Made by a program: the position numbers and the translations under genes. A DNA stretch of 64,000 nt from a virus. Under the pieces are notes generated by a model that worked only from the letters and a program-made list of their open reading frames with translations, ran no database searches and was not told the origin of the DNA. Every line of letters starts with the position of its first letter. Position 1 is the stretch's first letter. The DNA is taken from the IMG/VR virus record IMGVR_UViG_3300027704_000008, positions 1-64,000 of that record, one strand, 5' to 3'. Below, in pieces: positions 38,155 through 46,610 of the stretch.

Positions 38155-39091
38155 GCCAGAATTTTACGGCGACTCTACCAGGTGGTTTATTGCCTCCGTT
38201 ATTGATGGATCTCCTCCAGCGGGCATGGAGGGGTCTGTGCGCATACGCATACACGGAATTCATAGTGGTAATACAAATGATATTCCCCAGGGAGATCTAC
38301 CGTGGGCCCAAACGGTTATTCCTAGTACAGAGCCTGGTGTGTCTGGTTTAGGGGGGGCTTGTAGACTTCTACCAGGAGCTCAGGTATTTGGAGTGTTTAT
38401 GGATGGAACCAATTCCCAAACTCCTCTCGTTTTGGGATCAATTACTAAGAATGAGTTCCCCTCATCAGTTCAATCAATGGGGAGAGACGACATCGCTACC
38501 AATCCTTTTGCGTATGCTATGAGAGATCAACGCACGGACGCGGTGTATCCGTTTGCGTTGGATGAACGCGATGATGGACCCCTTATCTTTGACCTTGAGC
38601 AGATAGTCATTAAGTTCTTTATTGATAACGGATACACCTTCTTACAATCAGTATGCATTGCTGTGGTAATGAAATTTATTTCAGAGTTTAGCCCAACCAA
38701 ATATGAGACGAATGAGGAATATGGGATAATGGGTTGGGTAAAAGGATCCAGTAGGTTCAAGAGCCTTCAAGAGTTCTCGAGGGGCATAGACGAATTTAGT
38801 TCATGGGATCGGTTGGATATTCAGCTTCTGTTTGTGTTACATGAGCTGAGGACAACACACACTGCCGCCCAAGGGTATATTCGTAGAAGTGATAATTACT
38901 ACGGCACTGCTGGTGATAATGTTCTTCGATGGGCCAAGGGTGGTGGGTATAGGGGAAATAAGTCGGGGATAGAAGCCGTTATAAAGTATTATATACCGAA
39001 TAACCGCCAGCGCGCGGCTTTATTGGGCAACGACTCGCTACTGAGTCAACTAGGTGAACAAGGCATAGAGACTGAAAAGTGGTTTATATGA
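38147..39091 (+). CDS. gp5: gp5-like hub protein with tail lysozyme domain, no needle
   Basis: 314 aa. Residues about 10-115 (WFIASVIDGSPPAGMEGSVRIRIHGIHS ... GDLPWAQTVIPSTEPG ... FGVFMDGTNSQTPLVLGSI) form the gp5 OB-fold. Residues about 150-300 (LEQIVIKFFIDNGYTFLQSVCIAVV ... YGIMGWVKGSSR ... LDIQLLFVLHELRTT) resemble the phage tail lysozyme family (Phage_lysozyme2), not T4's T4L-type domain. The C-terminal beta-helix needle of T4 gp5 is missing; a needle-like protein is encoded by 40895-42517. It digests peptidoglycan locally during infection. Confidence 0.82.
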   Translation: MDKPEFYGDSTRWFIASVIDGSPPAGMEGSVRIRIHGIHSGNTNDIPQGDLPWAQTVIPSTEPGVSGLGGACRLLPGAQVFGVFMDGTNSQTPLVLGSITKNEFPSSVQSMGRDDIATNPFAYAMRDQRTDAVYPFALDERDDGPLIFDLEQIVIKFFIDNGYTFLQSVCIAVVMKFISEFSPTKYETNEEYGIMGWVKGSSRFKSLQEFSRGIDEFSSWDRLDIQLLFVLHELRTTHTAAQGYIRRSDNYYGTAGDNVLRWAKGGGYRGNKSGIEAVIKYYIPNNRQRAALLGNDSLLSQLGEQGIETEKWFI

Positions 39092-39774
39092 CAATTAATA
39101 AAATTAACAATTTGGTACTAAACGCGTCCAACCAACTGAGATATGATAGGGTTAGTGATGCGGCCGATACATTGGTGCAGGCTTATCTCGAAACAAATGT
39201 AACTAAAATTGGATTGGTTAACCGCGGCCAATTTGGCGGGTTTCAGTCTATAACAAAGCAAACTGATTATCCACTACAAAAAATAGTGCTAGGAAACTCA
39301 ATAGCATTGTTTAGCGAAGAAGCTGCCATCAAAAATATTTCAATAGATCCAGGTGAGGCAGGTGAAGAGGGATTTAGATTTTACGAAGCACCAGCGCCAG
39401 CGTGGCAATCCAATCACGCTGGCGCTGGTGCTAATGGCATTAGTGGGGATGGGGTGGTAGGGGCTAATCCTCATTTTGGGACTAAGGCCGATGTGGTTGA
39501 CAACCCAGTTACATATCCAGCATCTTCGATGAATGTTCGTAATATTTCAGAAAATCCTAACAGAAATATTTCGTCTGGAAGTTTGCAATCTATCAGCGAT
39601 GTGTTAAATAATCTAAATGGCTCTGTAGGTCCATGGACAATAGACCAATGGGGGTCGCTCCGAGGGTCATCAGATACAGAAAAGCTCGATACACTGTTCC
39701 CACCGGATACCTATGTCGAAGTGACCGATACAGACGTTCAAGCGGTACAAGAATCAGCATCCCCAATTCTTTAA
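39088..39774 (+). CDS. Hypothetical baseplate-operon protein
   Basis: 228 aa from ATG 39088, overlapping the previous TGA (ATGA). N-terminal NKINNLVLNASNQLRYDRVSDAADTLVQAYLETNV is helical; a Gly/Ala/Pro-rich linker lies at about 100-135 and is encoded by the perfect 18-bp inverted repeat (APAPAW ... HAGAGA). No known family. Its position between the gp5-like lysozyme and an amidase suggests a hub or spike component. Confidence 0.65.
   Translation: MTINKINNLVLNASNQLRYDRVSDAADTLVQAYLETNVTKIGLVNRGQFGGFQSITKQTDYPLQKIVLGNSIALFSEEAAIKNISIDPGEAGEEGFRFYEAPAPAWQSNHAGAGANGISGDGVVGANPHFGTKADVVDNPVTYPASSMNVRNISENPNRNISSGSLQSISDVLNNLNGSVGPWTIDQWGSLRGSSDTEKLDTLFPPDTYVEVTDTDVQAVQESASPIL
39387..39432 (+). 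repeat. Perfect 18-bp inverted repeat inside a coding region
   Basis: AGCACCAGCGCCAGCGTG (39387-39404) and its exact complement CACGCTGGCGCTGGTGCT (39415-39432) flank a 10-nt loop. There is no following T-run. In mRNA it forms a very stable hairpin within the translated sequence. Confidence 0.9.
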
Positions 39775-39827
39775 TAGCAGCAACAGAGTTTTTTTAACAT
39801 AGCAATACCTAAAGTGGACACGAACTA

Positions 39828-40895
39828 ATGTCATCTATATCACCATCGAACATAACATCTACCATAACCGACTCGTTTAACATATCTGAAGGTTCAGGTA
39901 TAGGAGCGATTGCCGACAGTGTGCAAGATGCGGCCGGCGATCTTATTGACGCCGTTATCGAGTTTGGTGAAGATCTATTTGATTTATTTGATACAGGCTT
40001 TTCGGGTTTTTTACAAAATCTCCAAGAAAAGGCAGACGGCACCATGGCGTCTATAATAAGTTCCATTTCTGCCCCCGACAAGCCAGTTCCCGAGGTTGTG
40101 CAGAAAGAAATATCTGCAGCAGTGGAATCAGGTGATATTGCTAAAGCTACGGTTTTGATGGCCCCATTCTCCGATGAGGAACCGGACCGGATTGCGGCCA
40201 CCTTTTCTGCGTTGACCTTTACTATAGCTGGAACGGTCGTTGTAGACGGATCTTCATCAGTCTTTCCCGCACCTTATGTTATAACCGATAATCAAGCTTT
40301 GTGGGCAGGGGCCAACAGCGACGACTACACATTTTCTTACATTAGCAGCGTTGAAGAGTTGATTGCTGAATTTAGATCGATAGATAGAGAAGTATCAGAA
40401 ATGATAGTTCACTGGACAGATAGTTTTACCAATAAGAACTTATCCGCCGAAGACATAGATGAATACGACACTGCCGTAGGACATGATGGTATAGCCTATC
40501 ACCTTGTTATTAGGAGAGATGGTACTTTACAGAGAGGCCGCTCAATAAACGAAGCGGGTGAGCATGTGGGTGGCGGTAGAGATGATACGTCCGTCGGGGT
40601 GGTTTTTGTTGGTGGATTTAACGTCCCAACGGGTACCACAAACCCCGTTACATATAGGTCGGCCGCGTCATTAACTCGGGAACAGTTTAACACATTCGAC
40701 GTGATAGTTAGATCCTTTTATTCGCGGTTTCCTGGTGGGCAAGTGCTTGGCCATAATGACATAGACCTCACTACAGATGATCCGGGGTTTGACGTTAGAG
40801 AATATTGCGTAAGCCGATTCAATAGGACTTACTCTGAAGTAGCATCCCCATCATCAGCCAACGACGTACTAACAACTGAAATTGGACTTAATTAA
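39828..40895 (+). CDS. Baseplate-operon protein with N-acetylmuramoyl-alanine amidase domain
   Basis: 355 aa. The C-terminal half (about 185-340) is amidase_2/PGRP-like: EMIVHWTDS (His195), GIAYHLVIRRDGTLQRGR (Tyr224), SVGVVFVGGF, LGHNDIDL (His309) and DDPGFDV (Asp322) reproduce the zinc ligands and the catalytic Tyr. The N-terminal 180 residues are unlike known domains and may mount it on the baseplate. Together with the gp5-like lysozyme this gives two tail enzymes cutting different peptidoglycan bonds. Confidence 0.85.
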   Translation: MSSISPSNITSTITDSFNISEGSGIGAIADSVQDAAGDLIDAVIEFGEDLFDLFDTGFSGFLQNLQEKADGTMASIISSISAPDKPVPEVVQKEISAAVESGDIAKATVLMAPFSDEEPDRIAATFSALTFTIAGTVVVDGSSSVFPAPYVITDNQALWAGANSDDYTFSYISSVEELIAEFRSIDREVSEMIVHWTDSFTNKNLSAEDIDEYDTAVGHDGIAYHLVIRRDGTLQRGRSINEAGEHVGGGRDDTSVGVVFVGGFNVPTGTTNPVTYRSAASLTREQFNTFDVIVRSFYSRFPGGQVLGHNDIDLTTDDPGFDVREYCVSRFNRTYSEVASPSSANDVLTTEIGLN

Positions 40896-42517
40896 TGACC
40901 ACATCTAAAGACGACTTCATATCTAGGACTTCTAGTGACGAGTATGGGGATGGAAAAGAAGCCACAGTAGGAGTCACTATTGACGGGTTTGCTGATCCTA
41001 CCGGTGAATTCCCTAAAAGGGATTACTTTTATGGATCGTCAGTAAATGAGGCCGCTAGGGGAATAAAGGTAAACAGCCTCAGCTTGAAAGGAGGAGATTT
41101 ATCCGTATCAATAGAGTTGCCTCCACAAAAGGCCTCCATATTTCCTTTCAATGACGTTAGAGAATCGTCGTCTGGGCACGTGTGGGAGATAGATGATACA
41201 CCTGGGGGAGAGAGGATACTTATCAAACACAGGCTCGGCGGCGGTATTGAATTACGCGCTGACGGCTCGTTCTCTTCTTCTTCTCCAGGATCTAGGGTTA
41301 CAGTAACGGGAGGAGATGATACTGTTATCGTCGATGGACACTGCAACTTGGTATACAAAGGAGACGCCACACTAACAGTGTCTGGTGACTACAACGTCAA
41401 CGTCGGCGGGAATTATAATCTTGATGTGGCTGGATCGGAGAAGGTTAACGTGAGGCAAGCGTCTCGCACTAGGATAGGAACCAATAGAGAATTAGTTGTT
41501 GCGGGTGATAACGATCGCCGCATAGCTGGATATAACAACTCTTTAGTTCTCAAGGAAAGTATTAGTTCCGTGAAGGGCGATAATAAAATATTAACCGGGG
41601 GTGAGTTGGAGATGTGCTCGGACGACATAATGTTATCGGCTAAGAATCGGTGCATAATAAGATCTTATTACATCAGCACCGCCGCCAACTCCCTTTTCAT
41701 CACAGGTGCTACTGGAAGAATTGGTGGAGAAGATCTACACTTTAACGGCAAAGTATTTGCTGGACCTCTAAGGGAGCTTTCTAGAGTTAGTGGAACGGAC
41801 GCGGGCGGTACTAATAATCCTTCTCTCGACGCAACGTTTTATGGCACGTTGGCCGGAAAGGCCTCTGAGGCAGTCACCGCTGAATTTGCTCAGAAAGCCG
41901 ACCGTGCTCACTCTGCTCATTTTGCTCAAGGTGCCGCCACCGCAGCTTATGCTGACTTTGCTTCCATGGCTGGTAACGAGCAGAGTGGTAGCAGTTTTGC
42001 GCAAGGCACCGATACTACCCACGCCGACTGGCTATCCGGTGAGGGTACAGATCACGGAATCAGCGATATCATAGCAGCGCACGATGCTGATATCCCAAGA
42101 TTTAAAATGAACCATACCTTCATCATTGAACCAGCTGCGTTCTGTGATACACGTGAATCGACACTAGCAGCATTAACTATGGGCGCGTGGGCAATTAGGC
42201 AAGTCACAATAGATCAGAATAACGAACTACTTAATCAGATTAAGAGAACGGACAACTACGATGGTGTGTTTGCCCATACCCCAACAACAGCTGAAATTAG
42301 ATCTGAGTTCCACGATCCCAAGAATCGGGAAAAAACAAGTTTGATTAACACACTGTTGGCAGAAGGCCGGTTATCAACAACATGGGCCTCGGCCCTAGGC
42401 GATAGTGTAAAGGTTGGTCGAGTAACCGGGTATGGAGATTCTACCCCCAGATTTGGATACAATGTTATTGGTAACAATCCCATGGATAATAAAAGTAAGA
42501 GGTTTAGTCCATCATGA
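40895..42517 (+). CDS. Needle-like beta-helix protein (gp5 C-terminal type)
   Basis: 540 aa. Residues about 75-130 (SGHVWEIDDTPGGERILIKHRLGGGIELRADGS) are the junction that in T4 gp5 and VgrG leads into the needle, and about 130-230 consists of VxVxGD/NYNLxVxG repeats (LTVSGDYNVNVGGNYNLDVAG) that form the intertwined three-stranded beta-helix. An Ala-rich repeat with AxFAxxA units (AEFAQKADRAHSAHFAQG) and a helical end follow. It is the membrane-piercing spike separated from the lysozyme. Start overlaps the amidase stop. Confidence 0.82.
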   Translation: MTTSKDDFISRTSSDEYGDGKEATVGVTIDGFADPTGEFPKRDYFYGSSVNEAARGIKVNSLSLKGGDLSVSIELPPQKASIFPFNDVRESSSGHVWEIDDTPGGERILIKHRLGGGIELRADGSFSSSSPGSRVTVTGGDDTVIVDGHCNLVYKGDATLTVSGDYNVNVGGNYNLDVAGSEKVNVRQASRTRIGTNRELVVAGDNDRRIAGYNNSLVLKESISSVKGDNKILTGGELEMCSDDIMLSAKNRCIIRSYYISTAANSLFITGATGRIGGEDLHFNGKVFAGPLRELSRVSGTDAGGTNNPSLDATFYGTLAGKASEAVTAEFAQKADRAHSAHFAQGAATAAYADFASMAGNEQSGSSFAQGTDTTHADWLSGEGTDHGISDIIAAHDADIPRFKMNHTFIIEPAAFCDTRESTLAALTMGAWAIRQVTIDQNNELLNQIKRTDNYDGVFAHTPTTAEIRSEFHDPKNREKTSLINTLLAEGRLSTTWASALGDSVKVGRVTGYGDSTPRFGYNVIGNNPMDNKSKRFSPS

Positions 42518-43143
42518 CTGTGTTTTTACCCGATCCCGCATACGACCCAAACGCAGCCCCATTCATCGACAGCGAAACAAAGCTTGGGCCAGAAACTTCT
42601 ATGGCAACATTCTTAGGAAGCTATGGCAACCGTTGTAGTTTAGATTTTATACCGGACCAGGAAACTAGACGATCTATTGCAAGATACTTATACCTTCATG
42701 CTGAGGTTATTAGGCAATTCAATCAGTTAAAGGAATTTGCAGATTATAGGTTGATCGTCGCCGAGTCTTTATCTCCTAATGTGGAGGGTGGGTATGCCTG
42801 GCCGGAAGATAATCCGGAGGATGGCTCTGCTTCTCCCAGCAATTTTTCCAAGAACCAAGGATACGCCGTAGTATACCAGCTGGTCGATCAGTCAGGAAAT
42901 ATTGCCCACAATAAAACATTCGATCTTGCTTCTTTCTGGAGAGATTATATTATGTTTGATTTTATATTTTTAGATTACGATACGTATAATCCAGATGGTA
43001 CATTAACCAGTTCTATCGTGTTATATGTTCCCACGCTAACTGACGCGTTGTATACTATGGATACCCCGAAGAGCCTGTGTGAAACGTTGTTCAATGGCGA
43101 TTGGATCGATGTTAATAATTTGCGAGAAGTGCTCCCCGCATAA
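42514..43143 (+). CDS. Hypothetical baseplate-operon protein
   Basis: 209 aa. Starts MTVFLPDPAYDPNAAPFIDSE and contains TRRSIARYLYLHAEVIRQFNQLKEFADYRL, a helical pair, and an FDFIFLDYDTYNPDG segment. No known domain recognised. Last gene of the first baseplate operon, overlapping the needle gene by 4 nt, so possibly a spike-tip or attachment protein. Confidence 0.62.
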   Translation: MTVFLPDPAYDPNAAPFIDSETKLGPETSMATFLGSYGNRCSLDFIPDQETRRSIARYLYLHAEVIRQFNQLKEFADYRLIVAESLSPNVEGGYAWPEDNPEDGSASPSNFSKNQGYAVVYQLVDQSGNIAHNKTFDLASFWRDYIMFDFIFLDYDTYNPDGTLTSSIVLYVPTLTDALYTMDTPKSLCETLFNGDWIDVNNLREVLPA

Positions 43144-43179
43144 GGTTTGCAAATACTTCATAATAGCTCGACCAACTCA

Positions 43180-43187
43180 TATAAATA
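43180..43187 (+). promoter_or_regulatory. T4-type late promoter for the wedge operon
   Basis: TATAAATA, 30 nt before ATG 43217. Confidence 0.82.
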
Positions 43188-43216
43188 ACGTATACACACG
43201 CGAGATGTAACAGACC

Positions 43217-43750
43217 ATGGCAACGAATAGAGCTTTATCCCAAGAAGATGGTAATCTAAACGCTGCACCGCTAGTATCGTCTCGGTTAAAGACATACTCT
43301 GACATAGATTTATTATTTGTTGGTCCGGCGGCGAGGGCCAAACTGTTATTTGATAGAGAGAATGAAGCGAGGATAAGCCGTGGGGAACCTGCACTCCCTG
43401 CTACAGGTGTTACGGCAGACATATACAAGAAAATTGATGCAGCGGCCGTGAGGCAATCTGTAAAGACCATTCTTTTGACCAGTCATTTTGAGAAGCCGTT
43501 TTTACCTTTGTTTGGGGCAAATTTAAACAGTCTATTATTTGAATTAAACGACAGCCTGTTGGCGCCGATTGCGTCTAGGCAGATACTAGAGAACTTAGCT
43601 ATATACGAACCAAGAGCTACGCCGTTGTCGGTGAATGTCTCAGGTGCTGAACTCATAGACGCAAATGAAATATCTATCACTGTTGTGTTTCAAATTAAAT
43701 CTACTAGGGAACAACAAACAATAACAACCAAAGTAGCAAGGTTACGATAA
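43217..43750 (+). CDS. gp25: Baseplate wedge gp25 homologue with insert
   Basis: 177 aa. TYSDIDLLF, SVKTILLTSHFEKPFLPLFGANLNSLLFE and the conserved EPR motif (Glu131-Arg133 in AIYEPRATPLSVNV) identify the gp25/TssE family, whose EPR contacts the sheath. T4 gp25 is 132 aa; the difference is mostly an insert at about 35-72 (AARAKLLFDRENEARISRGE ...). It probably nucleates sheath assembly. 1 nt from gp6. Confidence 0.92.
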   Translation: MATNRALSQEDGNLNAAPLVSSRLKTYSDIDLLFVGPAARAKLLFDRENEARISRGEPALPATGVTADIYKKIDAAAVRQSVKTILLTSHFEKPFLPLFGANLNSLLFELNDSLLAPIASRQILENLAIYEPRATPLSVNVSGAELIDANEISITVVFQIKSTREQQTITTKVARLR

Positions 43751-43751
43751 T

Positions 43752-45572
43752 ATGACTACGACAATTAAATCTTCGGCGTTAGACTTTAATGCTATTAAGA
43801 ATAACCTTAAAGTATATTTTGAGGGGCAGACTGAGTTTGCTGACTATGACTTTGAGGGGTCGGGTCTATCTAATATATTGGACGTGTTGGCATACAACAC
43901 ACACTTGAATGCGCTGACAGCCAACTTTGCTGTTAATGAATCGTTCCTTGGTACAGCTCAATTGCGAGAGAGTTTAGTATCTCTGTCGGAAGCAATTGGA
44001 TACATTCCATCATCTGTTACATCATCTAGGTGCATTGTTAATCTAGCTGTTGAGGTGCCCGAAGGGCCAGATCAAATTTTTCTTCCTGAGGGGGTCTTGT
44101 TTGAATGTAATATTGATGGAATATCATATACCTTCCAGACTTTAGATTCTCTAGAATCTAGGAACGATGGAACCGGAACATACCAATTCACATCGTCACG
44201 TGATGGTAGCGGTGATATATTCTTATACGAAGGTTTTTTGAGAACCAAGAATTTCCTTGTTGGGGGTGCGGACGATAATACTGTGTATGTTATTCCCGAT
44301 GCCAACATTGACATAGATACAACTACTGTTAAGGCATTTGATACACCCTCATCTGAGCTATATACAGTATTTACAGACTTCAAACACGCAACGTCAATTA
44401 CAGATAACACTAGGTTTTACGTTCTGAGGGAATCCCCCAACGGAAACTTTGACCTGTCTTTTGGCAACGGATCCTCTCTAGGAGTGAGGCCGGTTGCGGG
44501 AAACAAGGTCGAAGTAAAATATTTATCCTCGGCCGGAACTCCAGCCAATGGGGGAGCTATATTTACTCCCTCGGCAGACGTTTCTGTAACGGATAAAGGA
44601 TCGTTTCCACTACTGGTTACCACGAAGAATAAGAGTTATGCAGGTAAGCCCAAAGAGACGATAGAGTCTATTAGGTTTAATGCGCCGTTTACTTATTCGA
44701 GTCAGAATAGAATGGTAACAGCAAGGGATTATGCCGCTGTTATTTTAGAGCGATTCCCAAACTTGATAACAGACATTGTCGCTTGGGGAGGTGAAGATAA
44801 CGTAGACCCACAGTTTGGAGTAACCTATGTCTCTGTATTGTTTAATGGTGATGTGTCCACCGCAGAACAGGTTGTAACAAAGGCTCAGATATCAGCAGTG
44901 GTTGAGCAGTTATCGGTATTGTCCTTTGGGTTGGAATTTGCTGACCCCATCAAGACGTTCATTACAGTTGGTGTAACCTTTGATTTTAACTCAGCCCTAA
45001 CATCCCTTCCGCTAAACACTGTTCAGGCAAACGTGCGCAACGCTTTGACTGCGCACTTCAATACTGCAATTGGAACGGATGGGTCGTTTGGTAGATCGTT
45101 CAGACTATCCAACATGTTGACGGATGTTGATGAAGTGTCCACATCCGTTCTATCTAGTGCTGCTCAGGTTAATATGCAACAGAGAATTGTACCAATTGCG
45201 GACGGCAACACTTTAAACAACTTCTCATTGGTATTTCCATCACCAATCATAACTGCCGACGATGTGTTTTATAGGGTCACTAGCTCGGAGTTTACATACA
45301 ACGGTAAAACCTGTTCCATTAAAAACAAATTATCATCAACGGTCCTTCAAATTGTAGCGGGAATTCAGGTGGTCGTTGATGCTATTGGCACGTACGTACC
45401 AGCCACAGGAAAGGTCAATATAACGGGATTTAAACCTACTAGCATATCAGGCGGTGTCAACTTTATTAAGATTTTGGTTGTCCCAGCCAACTCAAACACA
45501 ATAACCCCAATCAATAATAACGTTTTGCTATATGACGACGATGGATCGTTTGTGTCTGGTGCGGTAATTTAG
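43752..45572 (+). CDS. gp6: Baseplate wedge gp6 homologue
   Basis: 606 aa. FNAIKNNLKVYFEGQTEFADYDFEGSGLSNILDVLAYNTHLNALTANFAVNESFL is the canonical gp6 N-terminus, and PFTYSSQNRMVTARDYAAVILERFP plus TSVLSSAA are the core beta-strand and helix signatures of the gp6/gpJ wedge family. T4 gp6 is 660 aa. It forms the inner wedge ring. Confidence 0.93.
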   Translation: MTTTIKSSALDFNAIKNNLKVYFEGQTEFADYDFEGSGLSNILDVLAYNTHLNALTANFAVNESFLGTAQLRESLVSLSEAIGYIPSSVTSSRCIVNLAVEVPEGPDQIFLPEGVLFECNIDGISYTFQTLDSLESRNDGTGTYQFTSSRDGSGDIFLYEGFLRTKNFLVGGADDNTVYVIPDANIDIDTTTVKAFDTPSSELYTVFTDFKHATSITDNTRFYVLRESPNGNFDLSFGNGSSLGVRPVAGNKVEVKYLSSAGTPANGGAIFTPSADVSVTDKGSFPLLVTTKNKSYAGKPKETIESIRFNAPFTYSSQNRMVTARDYAAVILERFPNLITDIVAWGGEDNVDPQFGVTYVSVLFNGDVSTAEQVVTKAQISAVVEQLSVLSFGLEFADPIKTFITVGVTFDFNSALTSLPLNTVQANVRNALTAHFNTAIGTDGSFGRSFRLSNMLTDVDEVSTSVLSSAAQVNMQQRIVPIADGNTLNNFSLVFPSPIITADDVFYRVTSSEFTYNGKTCSIKNKLSSTVLQIVAGIQVVVDAIGTYVPATGKVNITGFKPTSISGGVNFIKILVVPANSNTITPINNNVLLYDDDGSFVSGAVI

Positions 45573-45576
45573 CGAT

Positions 45577-46572
45577 ATGGCAGATTTAACTCAGGTCATT
45601 CCGTATAGGCAGCAGCTGCAACTGGTGAAACACCCAGTTGAAGATGTGTTGCCCGCCCACTTTGCCGGCGCATATCCAAACCTGATACTGTTCCTAAAAA
45701 AATATTATGAACATGTTGACGCAGTTGGCACCCCTGAAAGTAGCATGCACAAAGTGTTTAATCTGCATGACATTAGCTCGATAGAACCACAATTTCTTTC
45801 TTTTCTTGAGCAACAGTTTCTGCTAGGTAGAACAAACTTTTCCGAGATTAGTGATAAAAGATCTGCGCTGAAGATCAACTCATCTTTGTATAAGGCAAAG
45901 GGTTCTAAATTTTCACTTGAGCAATTTTTCAGAATGTTCTTTGGTGTAGATGCTCAGGTTGAATACACTAAGAAAAATGTGTTTATAGTTGGAGAGTCAG
46001 AAATTGGGGCAGAATCTTTAAGGTATATAACCAATAACGAGCTTTATCAAACATATGCCATCTTAATTAAAACGAGTATTGGTTTAAGCTCTTGGAAGGA
46101 GTCGTATAAGCTGTTTGTTCACCCCGCTGGGATGTTTCTTGGGGCCCAGCTGTCAATTGAAACCACAAATGTTTTAGCTAGGGTAGCTATGCCAGATGTT
46201 GTTCCTTTGGTCCAGAATATTGCGGTAACTGGAATAGGATCCATGATAGGATCAACGTTCACAGCAGATATAACAGGTATAGTAGCACTCAACGATGATA
46301 GCGATTACCGTATTGGATTGGTTAATACAATACGACTATATCAAGACGTTGAATTGCCTTCACTTAGTAATACATCGGACGAACCAATAACGTTGGCTGG
46401 TATTGATGCTCAGTATAATAACATAGCCGAGCTTATGACCGCGACATCTCCTGGAATGGATAATGCCTTAGCCCTTGATGAAGAGGGTAATGTCGTTGCT
46501 GGTACCATTGGTATGTCTAATACTCACGAAACAATGGATCAGGCTAGTTATATTATTTACGATAGCGACTAA
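45577..46572 (+). CDS. Baseplate wedge protein, gp7-like candidate
   Basis: 331 aa. LILFLKKYYEHVDAVGTPESSMHKVFNLHDISSIEPQFLSFLEQQFLLG and KINSSLYKAKGSKFSLEQFFRMFFGVDAQVEY are conserved in wedge or virion structural proteins of T4-like marine phages. It follows gp6, where T4 has gp7, but is much shorter than T4 gp7 (1032 aa); the giant DUF4815 protein downstream may take part of that role. Assignment is positional. Confidence 0.7.
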   Translation: MADLTQVIPYRQQLQLVKHPVEDVLPAHFAGAYPNLILFLKKYYEHVDAVGTPESSMHKVFNLHDISSIEPQFLSFLEQQFLLGRTNFSEISDKRSALKINSSLYKAKGSKFSLEQFFRMFFGVDAQVEYTKKNVFIVGESEIGAESLRYITNNELYQTYAILIKTSIGLSSWKESYKLFVHPAGMFLGAQLSIETTNVLARVAMPDVVPLVQNIAVTGIGSMIGSTFTADITGIVALNDDSDYRIGLVNTIRLYQDVELPSLSNTSDEPITLAGIDAQYNNIAELMTATSPGMDNALALDEEGNVVAGTIGMSNTHETMDQASYIIYDSD

Positions 46573-46579
46573 TATAACA

Positions 46580-46587
46580 TATAAATA
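46580..46587 (+). promoter_or_regulatory. T4-type late promoter
   Basis: TATAAATA, 31 nt before ATG 46611. Confidence 0.8.
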
Positions 46588-46610
46588 CCTTTAAACTTTA
46601 CGGGGTTACG

